Virus record (IMG/VR): IMGVR_UViG_3300035070_002934
Location: 1-52,271 of that record
From: a virus
Length of the DNA stretch: 52,271 nt
Direction: 5' to 3' (one strand)
The first letter of the stretch is position 1. Every line of letters begins with the position of its first letter. The position numbers were made by a program, and so were the translations under genes. Below the pieces are notes generated by a model. The model made no database searches. It was not told the DNA's origin and saw only the letters and a list, made by a program, of their open reading frames with translations. Positions 24,250 through 31,520 of this stretch are shown one piece after another.

Positions 24250-25379
24250 TATTTAACCCCGTATAGCTTCATCGTCCCTGTCAGCATAGTGCCTGAACCT
24301 GGGTATATTCTTATTGCGTCCACATCAGCCAAGGCCAGGCGGCAACCCATCCCGTGCGCAAAGTTATGTAGCCCGCTATCTCGGTTGGCGAACATGCTGT
24401 ATTTCACGACTGTCTCGCCTGACTCCGCTGGCGCAAACACCTCGATAGTTCCGTTTGTCCCGCTCTTAGCCGTACCAGACAACCAGATAGATGCACCTCC
24501 GACATTTCCCTTATTCCTGAACGTCAGCGTCGTGTCGTCGTCGTCGGCCTCAGTGGTTACAAATGCGTAATCGCTCGCCCCGGCATCGAAGGTGCTGCCA
24601 CCATTCGTGGAGGTACGCATGTACATCGAAACCACCGCCGATGTTGTGACATTCAGAATATCGACGATGTATTTTGTGTACCCGCTGGGGAGAACAAAAT
24701 CTACCGACGAATCCGAAGACACCACTGCGGTACTCAGTAGTTCCGCATACACCGTTAAGGTTTCCCATGATTTATTCACGCCGTCCGTGTACAACCATTT
24801 CCCGCCCTCGCCTGCGACGGGTGGAATATTCAAGGTGTCGGCAGCATCTTCAGCTAACCCCTGTGCAACAATTGCGGCATCCCTTGCGTCTTCTGCTAGA
24901 CCTTGTGCGGTTTCGGCGGCCCCTTGTGCGGTGACGGCTGCATTCTTCGCATTTACTGCGGTATTTACTGCGCCCTGCATAACGCTCGTAATCTGGAATT
25001 TTGTGCCATCGTAAACGGCAGTGATCATCGCCCCGGCAACGACATCGCCGGATTGCAACACCGATCCATCTGTATTAACCAGCGACTTAGCGCCAAGGCC
25101 ATTTACATTTATTGTGCTGGATGTGGTGTTGGCATTAGCGGCCTTAAATTGAATGGTGTAGCCATCATAAAGCGACAATGGAACCTGTGGCATCGTCACC
25201 ACGTAAGCATTCGCCGCCCCGGTATCAACGGCATAGTTAAGCTGCCCTGATTTTAGTTGCGCCTCTGTTGGTAGCTTGTCTAGCCCGGTAACAATCGCTT
25301 GAAATTCTGCCGCTACATCCTCGGCATTGGCTGTTGTGCCGCCAATAAGGGTGTCGCCATAGGTATAAAATTCATTCAC
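24249..25379 (-). CDS. Putative tail fibre / receptor-binding protein
   Basis: 376 aa. The N-terminal about 130 residues resemble phage tail-fibre attachment domains (beta-rich, with YTIQFKAANANTTSSTINVNGLGAKSL). A central Ala-rich coiled coil (about 140-185, AAETAQGLAEDARDAAIVAQ) repeats QGLAEDA twice, as trimeric fibre stalks do. The C-terminal domain (about 210-376) is beta-rich with Gly/Thr/Ser and acidic clusters (EADDDDTTLTF), a plausible receptor-binding head. It overlaps its upstream neighbour by 4 bp. Short for a fibre, but consistent with a small podoviral fibre. Confidence 0.7.
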   Translation of the reverse strand: MNEFYTYGDTLIGGTTANAEDVAAEFQAIVTGLDKLPTEAQLKSGQLNYAVDTGAANAYVVTMPQVPLSLYDGYTIQFKAANANTTSSTINVNGLGAKSLVNTDGSVLQSGDVVAGAMITAVYDGTKFQITSVMQGAVNTAVNAKNAAVTAQGAAETAQGLAEDARDAAIVAQGLAEDAADTLNIPPVAGEGGKWLYTDGVNKSWETLTVYAELLSTAVVSSDSSVDFVLPSGYTKYIVDILNVTTSAVVSMYMRTSTNGGSTFDAGASDYAFVTTEADDDDTTLTFRNKGNVGGASIWLSGTAKSGTNGTIEVFAPAESGETVVKYSMFANRDSGLHNFAHGMGCRLALADVDAIRIYPGSGTMLTGTMKLYGVK

Positions 25380-26944
25380 CTGATAATTCTCCTGAGAGAG
25401 TATTGAACAGTTACATCATGCACGGTGTAGGGGAGGGTGACTCCTTTACTGTAAACGTGAAGAGACATATTCTTTTCAGTGCCAGTAATGTCGATGATTG
25501 CCTCATCAACCGACTGAGCAGACCAGACGAATTCTCCCCACTTCGATACATCCCAAATACCACCACCACCGTTCATGTCAGCATCCACCTTGCGGTGAGT
25601 TGATATTTTTGTTGAGCCATAGCCAAATTCAGGCTTTACGGATATTGAAAATGAACCATCCGATGCCATCCCGAAAAGCGCCTGCCTAAATCGCTTCCTG
25701 AGCTCTGGTGATCCGTAGTGGTGGTAGGCCAGCTTGAAGTAAGCCTCGATTTCTTCACCATCAAAGCTGTCGCCAACTTCGAGCCGGTAAACAAATCCAT
25801 CCGTGGCGCCAACAAGAATCATTTCATTGCCATCACCATCTTCCGACGAGCATACGCAATTGGTTGTAAATGGGTAAATAAGCCTTCCGTAGCCCTGCAA
25901 TCCGTTTGATCCGAATGTCAGCGTAAGCACCTCGGTTCCGCTGTCGTGGTCGAAGAACAGCCAGTATTGGCTTTGAGAACGATTCAGGCATGACGCTACG
26001 GCGTGCGACTTGCGAAACAGGATGAACTCTTTGATCTGCTGATCAATCGTGCTCGAATTAAAGTTTCCGAAGGTCTGCGCCTGTTGAATGCTGGTCAGCC
26101 CTCTGTCGTCCAGATAGACAATATCATTGCCAATTGACTGCATTGTGAACGGGTATGCGCCGGACTCTTCCGATTGCTGTCTCAAATCGCTGCTTTGCCA
26201 GTCTGCTTGGCTTGATCCATAAAGCATACTCACCCGGTTACGCATGAAAATAGCTAACGCACCACCCACTGTAGATCGCAATCCAACAATGTCGTCGCCT
26301 GTTCCGCCCGCGCCCGCGCCTTCTGTGGTAGCATTCCATTTCTGTGGATCACCGATTCCTGAATGCACCCACTGGCCTTGCGGGTATGTCAAGAATAAGT
26401 GATTACTATGACATCGCAAGTGTTCCGGCTTGACCGTCTCGCCATCCACGCTCAGTTGCGTGAAGGTTGTTCCGTCAAACATGAACGCCTTGTTGACGCC
26501 ATCCACACCATACATCCGCTTTAAGGCTGAAGCCGCAAAGAAGTTGTAATTATCGAACTCATAACGCCCATCAGGATCAAGCGTTACGCCAGTGGTCACT
26601 TCCGACCATCCGGAGACTGTCGATTTGTACATCTTTGCCGAAGCGCCGCCAGTTGCGTTTCTGAATGCATAGACATTGCCATCAAAGATCCAGACACCAA
26701 GAACGCCATCCTCTCCCGGCACAGCTGTAATCGCCGCTCTTGCTGTTTCAGGATCTTCACTAGCATAGGGTGAAGCTTGACCATCGTAACGCTCATAGCC
26801 GCCAACCCTTGTGTAGCCGCCACCATTCTTTGCATGAAAGTTCTTGCAAGCAATCATGCCTCCCGGATTGATCTTTGTTGGATTGCTTTCCAAATCAAGA
26901 CCGCTTTCACAGGTGATTGTCTGGTGCCTTGGTCGCTGCATCAT
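25376..26944 (-). CDS. Putative tail hub/nozzle protein (P22 gp10-like position)
   Basis: 522 aa, almost entirely beta-rich with recurring Gly-Trp/Tyr blades (LGVWIFDGNVYAFRN, FMFDGTTFTQLSVDGE, VYRLEVGDSFDGEE), which suggests a beta-propeller. The opening (ESGLDLESNPTKINPGGMIACKNF) is typical of podoviral proteins that follow the head-tail adaptor. In P22-like phages the protein at this place (gp10) forms the nozzle that seals the packaged DNA. Homology is inferred from fold impression and gene order, not from a clear motif. Confidence 0.55.
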   Translation of the reverse strand: MMQRPRHQTITCESGLDLESNPTKINPGGMIACKNFHAKNGGGYTRVGGYERYDGQASPYASEDPETARAAITAVPGEDGVLGVWIFDGNVYAFRNATGGASAKMYKSTVSGWSEVTTGVTLDPDGRYEFDNYNFFAASALKRMYGVDGVNKAFMFDGTTFTQLSVDGETVKPEHLRCHSNHLFLTYPQGQWVHSGIGDPQKWNATTEGAGAGGTGDDIVGLRSTVGGALAIFMRNRVSMLYGSSQADWQSSDLRQQSEESGAYPFTMQSIGNDIVYLDDRGLTSIQQAQTFGNFNSSTIDQQIKEFILFRKSHAVASCLNRSQSQYWLFFDHDSGTEVLTLTFGSNGLQGYGRLIYPFTTNCVCSSEDGDGNEMILVGATDGFVYRLEVGDSFDGEEIEAYFKLAYHHYGSPELRKRFRQALFGMASDGSFSISVKPEFGYGSTKISTHRKVDADMNGGGGIWDVSKWGEFVWSAQSVDEAIIDITGTEKNMSLHVYSKGVTLPYTVHDVTVQYSLRRIIR

Positions 26945-27591
26945 GACACCTCAATAATCATGTTTGGATTTGACCACGCATGATTATGCGCCATGGGTAG
27001 TTGCGATGATTCAAGCCTCGGCAATCGCTCCATGAGTCTGTCTTTTGCCCGCTGAAGCACCTCGTCGGCGGCCTCATAGTAGGCGTAGTTCACCAAGGCA
27101 TAGAGCCAGATCACATCATGATAGGTTTCTGGAATGCGCGGAATGTCGGCATTATCAGTCAGCTCTTGCGGAGACAGGTAATAATCGCCAGTAACCGTGT
27201 AAATGGCGTCCGGCGTTGGAACGAACATCAGGCTGTTGTTAGGCATAACAACAATCTGGGAAGGCTTTCCGCTCGATACTGCGCCAAAATCTGACCATTC
27301 AGCATAGTCGATACTTGGCACTACCTCGCCATCAATCTTGAATCTGGATCTATCCCAGCTTTCAAGGTCAGAAGGAGCTGTATTAATGCTCACTCCAATG
27401 GACGTAGTATCGCTCGACTGAGCAAAATTAAACTTCCAGTTTGCCCATAACGATTGAATATCAGAATTGGCTCGGCGTATCCACTCAACAAACCGCAGAT
27501 TCTCGCCTATCGCCCCGGTCACAGTGGTTAACGTGCTGCTTGACGCGCCGCTTTCTCTCGCCAGAGTCTGGCAAAGGGTTAGGAAGTTCAT
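26941..27591 (-). CDS. Head-tail adaptor protein
   Basis: 216 aa. The pattern FVEWIRRANSDIQSLWANWKF followed by a beta domain and a C-terminal helix with PETYHDVIWLYALVNYAYYE is that of podoviral adaptor proteins that dock under the portal ring. Such proteins extend the DNA channel between portal and tail nozzle. Gene order agrees: capsid and decoration genes upstream, nozzle-like gene directly downstream with a 4-bp overlap. Confidence 0.65.
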   Translation of the reverse strand: MNFLTLCQTLARESGASSSTLTTVTGAIGENLRFVEWIRRANSDIQSLWANWKFNFAQSSDTTSIGVSINTAPSDLESWDRSRFKIDGEVVPSIDYAEWSDFGAVSSGKPSQIVVMPNNSLMFVPTPDAIYTVTGDYYLSPQELTDNADIPRIPETYHDVIWLYALVNYAYYEAADEVLQRAKDRLMERLPRLESSQLPMAHNHAWSNPNMIIEVS

Positions 27592-27770
27592 TTATTCTCG
27601 CCGGAAGGTTTCATTTTGAGGGTTGTAGTTCGCTTGTCCTTCTCTATGATCTCGCCGTCCCAGTTCAGCTCTTCATCTTTCGAATTAAAAATTCTGGCGC
27701 CTTGCTGGTATTTCGCGCCCATCGGGTTTGGACCGTCAAAAGTGGTGAATGGCTTACTTCGATCCAGCAT
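27588..27770 (-). CDS. Small virion-operon protein, function unknown
   Basis: 60 aa, charged, probably a small beta sheet (DEELNWDGEIIEKDKRTTTLKM). It overlaps its downstream neighbour by 4 bp and its upstream neighbour by 17 bp, so it is embedded in the adaptor operon. No family recognised. Confidence 0.55.
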   Translation of the reverse strand: MLDRSKPFTTFDGPNPMGAKYQQGARIFNSKDEELNWDGEIIEKDKRTTTLKMKPSGENK

Positions 27771-27954
27771 TGCACACTCCCGTATTCTGAATGTAGCGGT
27801 CGTTCATGCGCTTATTGCTTGCCAATCCATCTTTCACGCCTTCAGGAATGAACTTATTGATCCCGGTATTCATGTCGCGCTCAAAATCCTCCCAAGAGTC
27901 AGGTTGCGGCTTGTCTATCACCTTCTTTCGCTCATCCTCGAATCTGCTGTACAT
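27754..27954 (-). CDS. Small virion-operon protein, function unknown
   Basis: 66 aa, helical and strongly charged (YSRFEDERKKVIDKPQPDSWEDFERD). First gene after the terminator at 27966-27990, so it either starts a new transcript or is reached by read-through. No family recognised. Confidence 0.55.
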   Translation of the reverse strand: MYSRFEDERKKVIDKPQPDSWEDFERDMNTGINKFIPEGVKDGLASNKRMNDRYIQNTGVCNAGSK

Positions 27955-27965
27955 ATTGATACTCC

Positions 27966-27990
27966 AAAAAAAAGGGAGCCGAAGCCCCCT
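27966..27990 (-). terminator. Intrinsic terminator after the decoration-protein gene
   Basis: On the minus strand a 6-bp stem GGGGGC/GCUCCC with one G.U pair and a UUCG tetraloop is followed by eight T residues. It lies 10 nt after the stop of the 28000-28398 gene. Confidence 0.85.
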
Positions 27991-27999
27991 ATGATTAAC

Positions 28000-28398
28000 T
28001 TAGAACCATTCAATAATAACGATCACAGACGCAATTCCGGCAGGTGTGCCGCCAGTGGGCGAGGTGAACTTCACCTGTACCAGCGAATCTGCCGCAATCG
28101 TGTCGCTTAGGATGAAGTTGGTAGCCGTTTCAGTTGCAGCACCCGCTGAAGCGGTGGCCGCCGCCGCCGTAACCAAACAATCCATCTGCGCATAGGCATC
28201 CGGATCAGCCACGGTCCCGACCTGAATTTTGCCGGTTAATGTGGTGTCGGTAAACGTTTCGGTGACATCAACCAGTAGAATGTCTTTTACTCGCCCTGTC
28301 ATTCCGGCCGGGCCGCGTATTTCATTGGTTGCTGCACCAGCGCCAAAATCATGCGCCGTCCATTTGTATGTGACTGGTAGTGTATTATCGTAAGCCAT
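28000..28398 (-). CDS. Putative capsid decoration protein
   Basis: 132 aa, beta-rich, Ala/Thr/Gly-rich and acidic, with no cysteine cluster apart from one Cys in YAQMDCLV. It begins with an AAGGA ribosome binding site at suitable spacing. Its position directly after the capsid gene and the predicted all-beta fold (VKDILLVDVTETFTDTTL, VKFTSPTGGTPAGIASVIV) match head decoration or stabilisation proteins. No family motif is certain. Confidence 0.5.
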   Translation of the reverse strand: MAYDNTLPVTYKWTAHDFGAGAATNEIRGPAGMTGRVKDILLVDVTETFTDTTLTGKIQVGTVADPDAYAQMDCLVTAAAATASAGAATETATNFILSDTIAADSLVQVKFTSPTGGTPAGIASVIVIIEWF

Positions 28399-28407
28399 AA
28401 TGGTTCC

Positions 28408-28548
28408 TTATGCTCTGTCGCTGCCTTTGGGCATCCGTTGGGATTTGTCGTGCGGCTTGTTCATATCCTTGACCTTGACTGTCTCTTTGGATTTCAAGCC
28501 TTCGCTGATTGCGCTTTCGTTGCCTTTTGCGCCTGATTTGTCTTGCAT
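28408..28548 (-). CDS. Very small lysine-rich protein next to the capsid gene
   Basis: 46 aa from the ATG at 28548, with GGAG 8 nt upstream. Composition is dominated by Lys, Ser, Gly and Asp (KSKETVKVKDMNKPHDKS), so it is probably disordered and may bind DNA. The overlapping longer frame (28385-28570) lacks a ribosome binding site and is Arg/Gln-rich in an unlikely way, so I prefer this one. Located between the capsid terminator and the decoration gene. Confidence 0.6.
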   Translation of the reverse strand: MQDKSGAKGNESAISEGLKSKETVKVKDMNKPHDKSQRMPKGSDRA

Positions 28549-28568
28549 AATCTTTACTCCAAAATATC

Positions 28569-28591
28569 AAAACAAAGGGGGCAAAGCCCCC
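28569..28591 (-). terminator. Intrinsic terminator after the major capsid gene
   Basis: A perfect 6-bp stem GGGGGC/GCCCCC with a 3-nt loop (28577-28591) is followed on the minus strand by TTTGTTTT. It begins 7 nt after the capsid stop codon. Confidence 0.85.
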
Positions 28592-28597
28592 AATTGA

Positions 28598-28702
28598 TTA
28601 AGCTGCTGAATCCCACTTAATGATTCGTGAGTTCGCTGCAACGGTATGGCAGATGCCAAAGCCGCCTACATACATCCAGGCCATACCTCTTGACCTTCCA
28701 TA
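28598..28702 (-). CDS. Major capsid protein, exon 3 (C-terminal 34 residues)
   Basis: Encodes YGRSRGMAWMYVGGFG through RIIKWDSAA and the stop. Capsid proteins of the N4 gp56-like family end with the same pattern (DYGRS.G.AW...GGFG...AA..RI.KWDSA), which ties this fragment to exon 2. The exon start at 28702 is set by the requirement for a codon boundary, for a preceding intron-terminal G (28703) and for agreement with the family at the joint (PGD|YGRS). Confidence 0.85.
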   Translation of the reverse strand, partial: YGRSRGMAWMYVGGFGICHTVAANSRIIKWDSAA

Positions 28703-29630
28703 CATACATTCGACGCCATTCGCTACTATGACGTCCGCCCCATAAACTCTTGATACCCTTTCCCGCGCTTCATATCCTTTACGGTATCAACAGGAACACC
28801 TACCAATCTCGCTATCTCAACGGAGTTCAACTTACCGTCTTGCAGCAATCTCGCAACCTTATACGCCTCTTCATCGCTCATTTTGCGCTTAGGGCTTGGC
28901 TGATTCTTCCTGGCGTATCCCGCCTTTATCCTGCTGACATGAGAAGGCGAGAGGCCTGTTAGCTCGCTAACCTTTCTGCCAGTCCTGCCTTCATCAAGAA
29001 GGTGCTTAACTTCTCTAATCTGCTCGTCAGAATATTTGCTAAGGTTACTCTCTGTTCCTGAGAAACCTCTATTCTTGTCGAAGCAGTCTTTGATGTTGTC
29101 GCTTTGAGACCCAAGGAATAAGTGGTCTGGATTAAAGCACTTAGGGTTGTCGCAGTGATGGCAAACAAAGACATCATCAGGTATCAGCTCACCCTTGAAT
29201 GCGGTGTAAGCTGCTCGATGAGCCATAATCTTTTTGCCCTCAAACACGCCGGGTATTCTAAATGATCCATACCCAATGGTTGTGGACCCTTGCCACTCCC
29301 AACAACCTTTTTTGCTTATCTCCATCTTTGTTACTAAGAGTTTTAGGACTGCCTCACGTTTCCATGAGGATTGGACTATATCTTCACCCAATCTATTAAA
29401 TTGGGGCTGGGCGCTTCCATCCTGCTTAGGATGTACTCTACTAACTGCACTTGTTGATTGTGCGTTTTCGATAGTCTCTGAACGTTCCCCTTTCGGGGCT
29501 TCGCTGCTGATTGTCATCTTATAATACCTCTCAATACCTCGATTGAGTCCATATTATACATTAGAGTTCCAGCAATTCACCCAGTTTTTAGCATTAGATC
29601 ACTCTAATGGGAGACCACAGTATAGGTCGA
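28703..29630 (-). ncRNA. Group I intron 2 in the major capsid gene
   Basis: 928 nt. The 5' exon end GGAGAU pairs with GUCUCC inside the intron (about 29610-29615), giving P1 with the obligatory U.G at the splice site. CUGUG just before it can pair with UAUGG of exon 3 (P10, wobble-rich). P segment GUGAAUUGCUGG at 29569-29580, Q segment around AAUCAGCAGCGAAGC, and P7 from GACUA (29472-29476) and UAGUC (29374-29378) are all present. The intron ends in G at 28703. It carries an HNH gene in sense orientation whose frame runs through the catalytic core. Splicing joins exon 2 to exon 3 in frame. Confidence 0.85.
28726..29517 (-). CDS. HNH homing endonuclease of capsid intron 2
   Basis: The frame from ATG 29517 (GAGG 9 nt upstream) encodes 263 aa, but its first about 60 residues are translated from the intron core itself. 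The protein may instead begin at ATG 29325 (199 aa, MEISKKGCWEW). The HNH_3 core shows GCWEWQG, GYGSF, AHRAAY, CHHCDNPKCFNPDHLFLGSQ. Two helix-turn-helix units follow (SELTGLSPSHVSRIKAG and VEIARLVGVPVDTVKDM), which would read the target DNA. It probably cuts intron-less capsid alleles and drives spread of the intron. The stop lies 23 nt before the 3' splice site. Its nuclease core resembles that of the HNH gene at 4716-5297. Confidence 0.85.
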   Translation of the reverse strand: MTISSEAPKGERSETIENAQSTSAVSRVHPKQDGSAQPQFNRLGEDIVQSSWKREAVLKLLVTKMEISKKGCWEWQGSTTIGYGSFRIPGVFEGKKIMAHRAAYTAFKGELIPDDVFVCHHCDNPKCFNPDHLFLGSQSDNIKDCFDKNRGFSGTESNLSKYSDEQIREVKHLLDEGRTGRKVSELTGLSPSHVSRIKAGYARKNQPSPKRKMSDEEAYKVARLLQDGKLNSVEIARLVGVPVDTVKDMKRGKGYQEFMGRTS

Positions 29631-30200
29631 ATCTCCAGGTAACTTAGCTCTGATCTGCTCTGGCTCGACAATCGCCTCCGCCACGGTGTCAGCGCCGAAG
29701 AAGAAGGCCGCATCAGACTTAGCGTTATTCCAGGCTTCATAGGCGATATTGGTCTGCGTGAAGAAACGAATTCCCTCATAACGACCGATTTCACCCGCTG
29801 CAATCCGACTAAAACCAGATTCGATATAGAAACTGATAGCTTCCAGATCGTCCTTAAAGGCGCGGAAGGTTGACGGACGCGCCAATGCACAGTAGTTCTC
29901 ACCGTCATAAGGCGTGATATTGCGCTCTGCCATCGCATCAGCGATTAACTTCACATGCTCTTTTCGCAATGCTACGTTGTTGGTGACACCGCCTGCCGTG
30001 CCATCAGTATTAATAGCACTGATCGTGGTGGCAGAATCACCCGTACCGCCTGCGGTCACTGTCAACTTGGTTTTGTTGAACTCAGTGTAAGCCGCGGCGT
30101 CCAGCGTTTTACAAGCATCATTCTTCAACACCTTGTCAATCACACGCTCGCAAGAGTGCTTAGATAGGATATCGACCTTGCGAGTGTAGGGAACAGAGTT
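29631..30200 (-). CDS. Major capsid protein, exon 2 (central 190 residues)
   Basis: Encodes NSVPYTRKVDILSKHSCERV through IRAKLPGD. The sequence matches the N4 gp56-type capsid family (ALARPSTFRAFKDDLE, GEIGRYEGIRFFTQTNI, FFFGADTVAEAIVEPEQIR). The frame alone would read 3 codons to the left (ATG 30203) and to a stop at 29604, but both extensions are intron sequence. Joining 31227-31499, 29631-30200 and 28598-28702 yields one uninterrupted 315-aa protein, a normal length for the family, that forms the icosahedral shell of the head. All joints fall on codon boundaries. Confidence 0.9.
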
Positions 30201-30489
30201 CATTGTGTTATCGCGGCTTTTTTAATTGCACCGCTTCTGCATGTTTCCATGCAGTTCAGACTATATCTTCGCTTTCGCGTCCCGCACTCTTGGAGCTATA
30301 CCGTCCACTTGGGACTCCATGCTCTAGTCGTTGAACCTTCAGCCTATTGCTAGGTAGCTTGGCTGCTGATTGCCCAATCCAAACAATTTTCAAACATTCA
30401 CGCCTGCCGTTACCAGCTACGTTGTAGTTTATTTGGCTCTAAGGGTGTCCCAGCAATTCACGGGATTTTCTACAATTCCATGTTTCGTG

Positions 30490-30517
30490 TATAATGTTCC
30501 GATATACGAAATGGAGG
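30490..30517 (+). promoter_or_regulatory. Promoter -10 box and ribosome binding site of the antisense HNH gene
   Basis: A perfect TATAAT lies at 30490-30495 on the + strand with only a poor -35 (TTCTAC at 30468-30473). GGAGG at 30513-30517 precedes the ATG at 30523 by 5 nt. This allows expression of the nuclease independently of, and antisense to, the capsid transcript. Confidence 0.6.
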
Positions 30518-30522
30518 CCATA

Positions 30523-31203
30523 ATGGGTGTATCAAAAAAGCAACAAGAACGAGTTAGCCAGATCTGCAAGTGTGGATGCAATCAACAATTCATGGCTTTC
30601 CCAGCGTACCGCCCCAAATCAGAGGGTGGAGGGCTGCGAGTGCCTGAATATAAACGAGGGCATCACCCAACAAGCAAAGCAAAGTTAAGCAAAGACGTGC
30701 CGTGGAATAAGGGTCTAACCAAGAATGATCACCCATCCATTGCGAAAATGGGGTTTCAGCCTGGCCATGAACCATACAGCGACTGGTCTAAGGTTAACGA
30801 TAAGCTAGCAAATGATCCTAAAATTAGAGAAAGATGGCTTAAAGCAAAAAAAGGTCAGATCCCTTGGAACTCTGGGCTGACCAAAGACCAATATGCCACC
30901 GACTTTCCTGTTGGTGAAGATCACGGCAACTGGAAGGGTGGTCACCGGGGCGTGGTTGATACCGCCGCCTGGAAATCGCTTAGACTCAGCATTCAGCGAA
31001 GAGACAAATTTACCTGTCAAGAATGCGGAGATAAAAACTACAAAGGGCGCGGTTCACGCATCAGGCTTGAAGTTCATCATATTCAAGCTTTGTGTGATCG
31101 ACCAGATCTTGCGTTGGAGCCATCCAACTTAATTCTTCTTTGTCACTCCTGTCATGTAAAAACACACAATTATGGCACTAAGGCTTGGCAAAATAAGTCT
31201 TAG
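30523..31203 (+). CDS. HNH homing endonuclease, antisense inside capsid intron 1
   Basis: 226 aa from the ATG at 30523 (GGAGG 5 nt upstream). The N-terminus has a Cys motif (CKCGCNQQF) and NUMOD-like basic segments (EYKRGHHPTSKAKL, WNKGLTKNDHPS, WNSGLTKDQ). The C-terminal nuclease is a canonical HNH: RRDKFTCQECG, EVHHIQALCDRP, NLILLCHSCHVKTHN, with the zinc cysteines in CxxC pairs. It belongs to a different HNH group from those at 28726 and 4716. It reads against the capsid gene, and its stop lies 24 nt from the 5' splice site. Likely role: intron homing. Opposite orientation to the host intron is uncommon. Confidence 0.88.
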   Translation: MGVSKKQQERVSQICKCGCNQQFMAFPAYRPKSEGGGLRVPEYKRGHHPTSKAKLSKDVPWNKGLTKNDHPSIAKMGFQPGHEPYSDWSKVNDKLANDPKIRERWLKAKKGQIPWNSGLTKDQYATDFPVGEDHGNWKGGHRGVVDTAAWKSLRLSIQRRDKFTCQECGDKNYKGRGSRIRLEVHHIQALCDRPDLALEPSNLILLCHSCHVKTHNYGTKAWQNKS

Positions 31204-31226
31204 TGAACTGTAGCGGCAACTAATTT

Positions 31227-31499
31227 ACCGTACTCAGTAATCGTCATACTTTCTTGGGTGATAGTGAAATTGGTTTCAGGCATTGCGTCTGTTTCGGGGA
31301 GCGCTGCGCCTTGGGTTGCTACATCGCTGTAGACGTTCCAAGAGAAGGTGTCACCTGTGCCTTTGTCTTTCGCATCTTCCACATCGCAGAAGTTACGGAA
31401 ACGGGTCAGGGGTTGAAGTTTGGTACGGAGAGTGTCGGACAATTGGTCCGAGTACATGAATCCGCCCAGGGTATCGGTAGTCCATAATTGGCCTGCCAT
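31227..31499 (-). CDS. Major capsid protein, exon 1 (N-terminal 91 residues)
   Basis: Starts at ATG 31499 with GGAG about 9 nt upstream and encodes MAGQLWTTDTLGGFMYSDQL through TITEYG. Reading on into the intron would add eight residues and a stop. The exon boundary at 31227 is fixed by the U.G pair with the internal guide and by family agreement at the joint (ITEYG|NSVPY). The N-terminal segment is the flexible arm and first helix of the capsid fold. The scaffold gene lies just upstream. Confidence 0.9.
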
Positions 31500-31520
31500 A
31501 GTGTATTACTCCTAAATTAT

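Larger units (their letters stand above)
30201..31226 (-). ncRNA. Group I intron 1 in the major capsid gene
   Basis: 1026 nt. The internal guide AGUUGCCG (31221-31214) explains both joints: GCCG pairs with exon end CGGU (P1, U.G at the cut) and AGUU pairs with the first bases AACU of exon 2 (P10). Core elements: P segment GUGAAUUGCUGGG (30449-30461), Q segment around GGGCAAUCAGCAGCC, P7 from GACUA (30325-30329) and UAGUC (30259-30263), and the classic neighbourhoods UUCAACGACUAGAGC and GAAGAUAUAGUC. The last nucleotide is G. An HNH gene lies between P1 and the P segment on the opposite strand. Confidence 0.88.

Noticed and set aside
28385-28570. 61-aa Arg/Gln-rich ORF downstream of the capsid gene
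   Set aside because: No ribosome binding site and an implausible composition; the 46-aa frame at 28408-28548 has GGAG at the right spacing.
29604-30203. Stand-alone 199-aa capsid-like gene
   Set aside because: Its first codon and last eight codons are intron sequence; group I pairing and the capsid family pattern show it is exon 2 of a spliced gene.
31200-31499. Capsid gene destroyed by insertion of nuclease genes (pseudogene)
   Set aside because: Exons join in frame with no loss, and both inserts have full group I intron cores, so a functional spliced gene is more likely.
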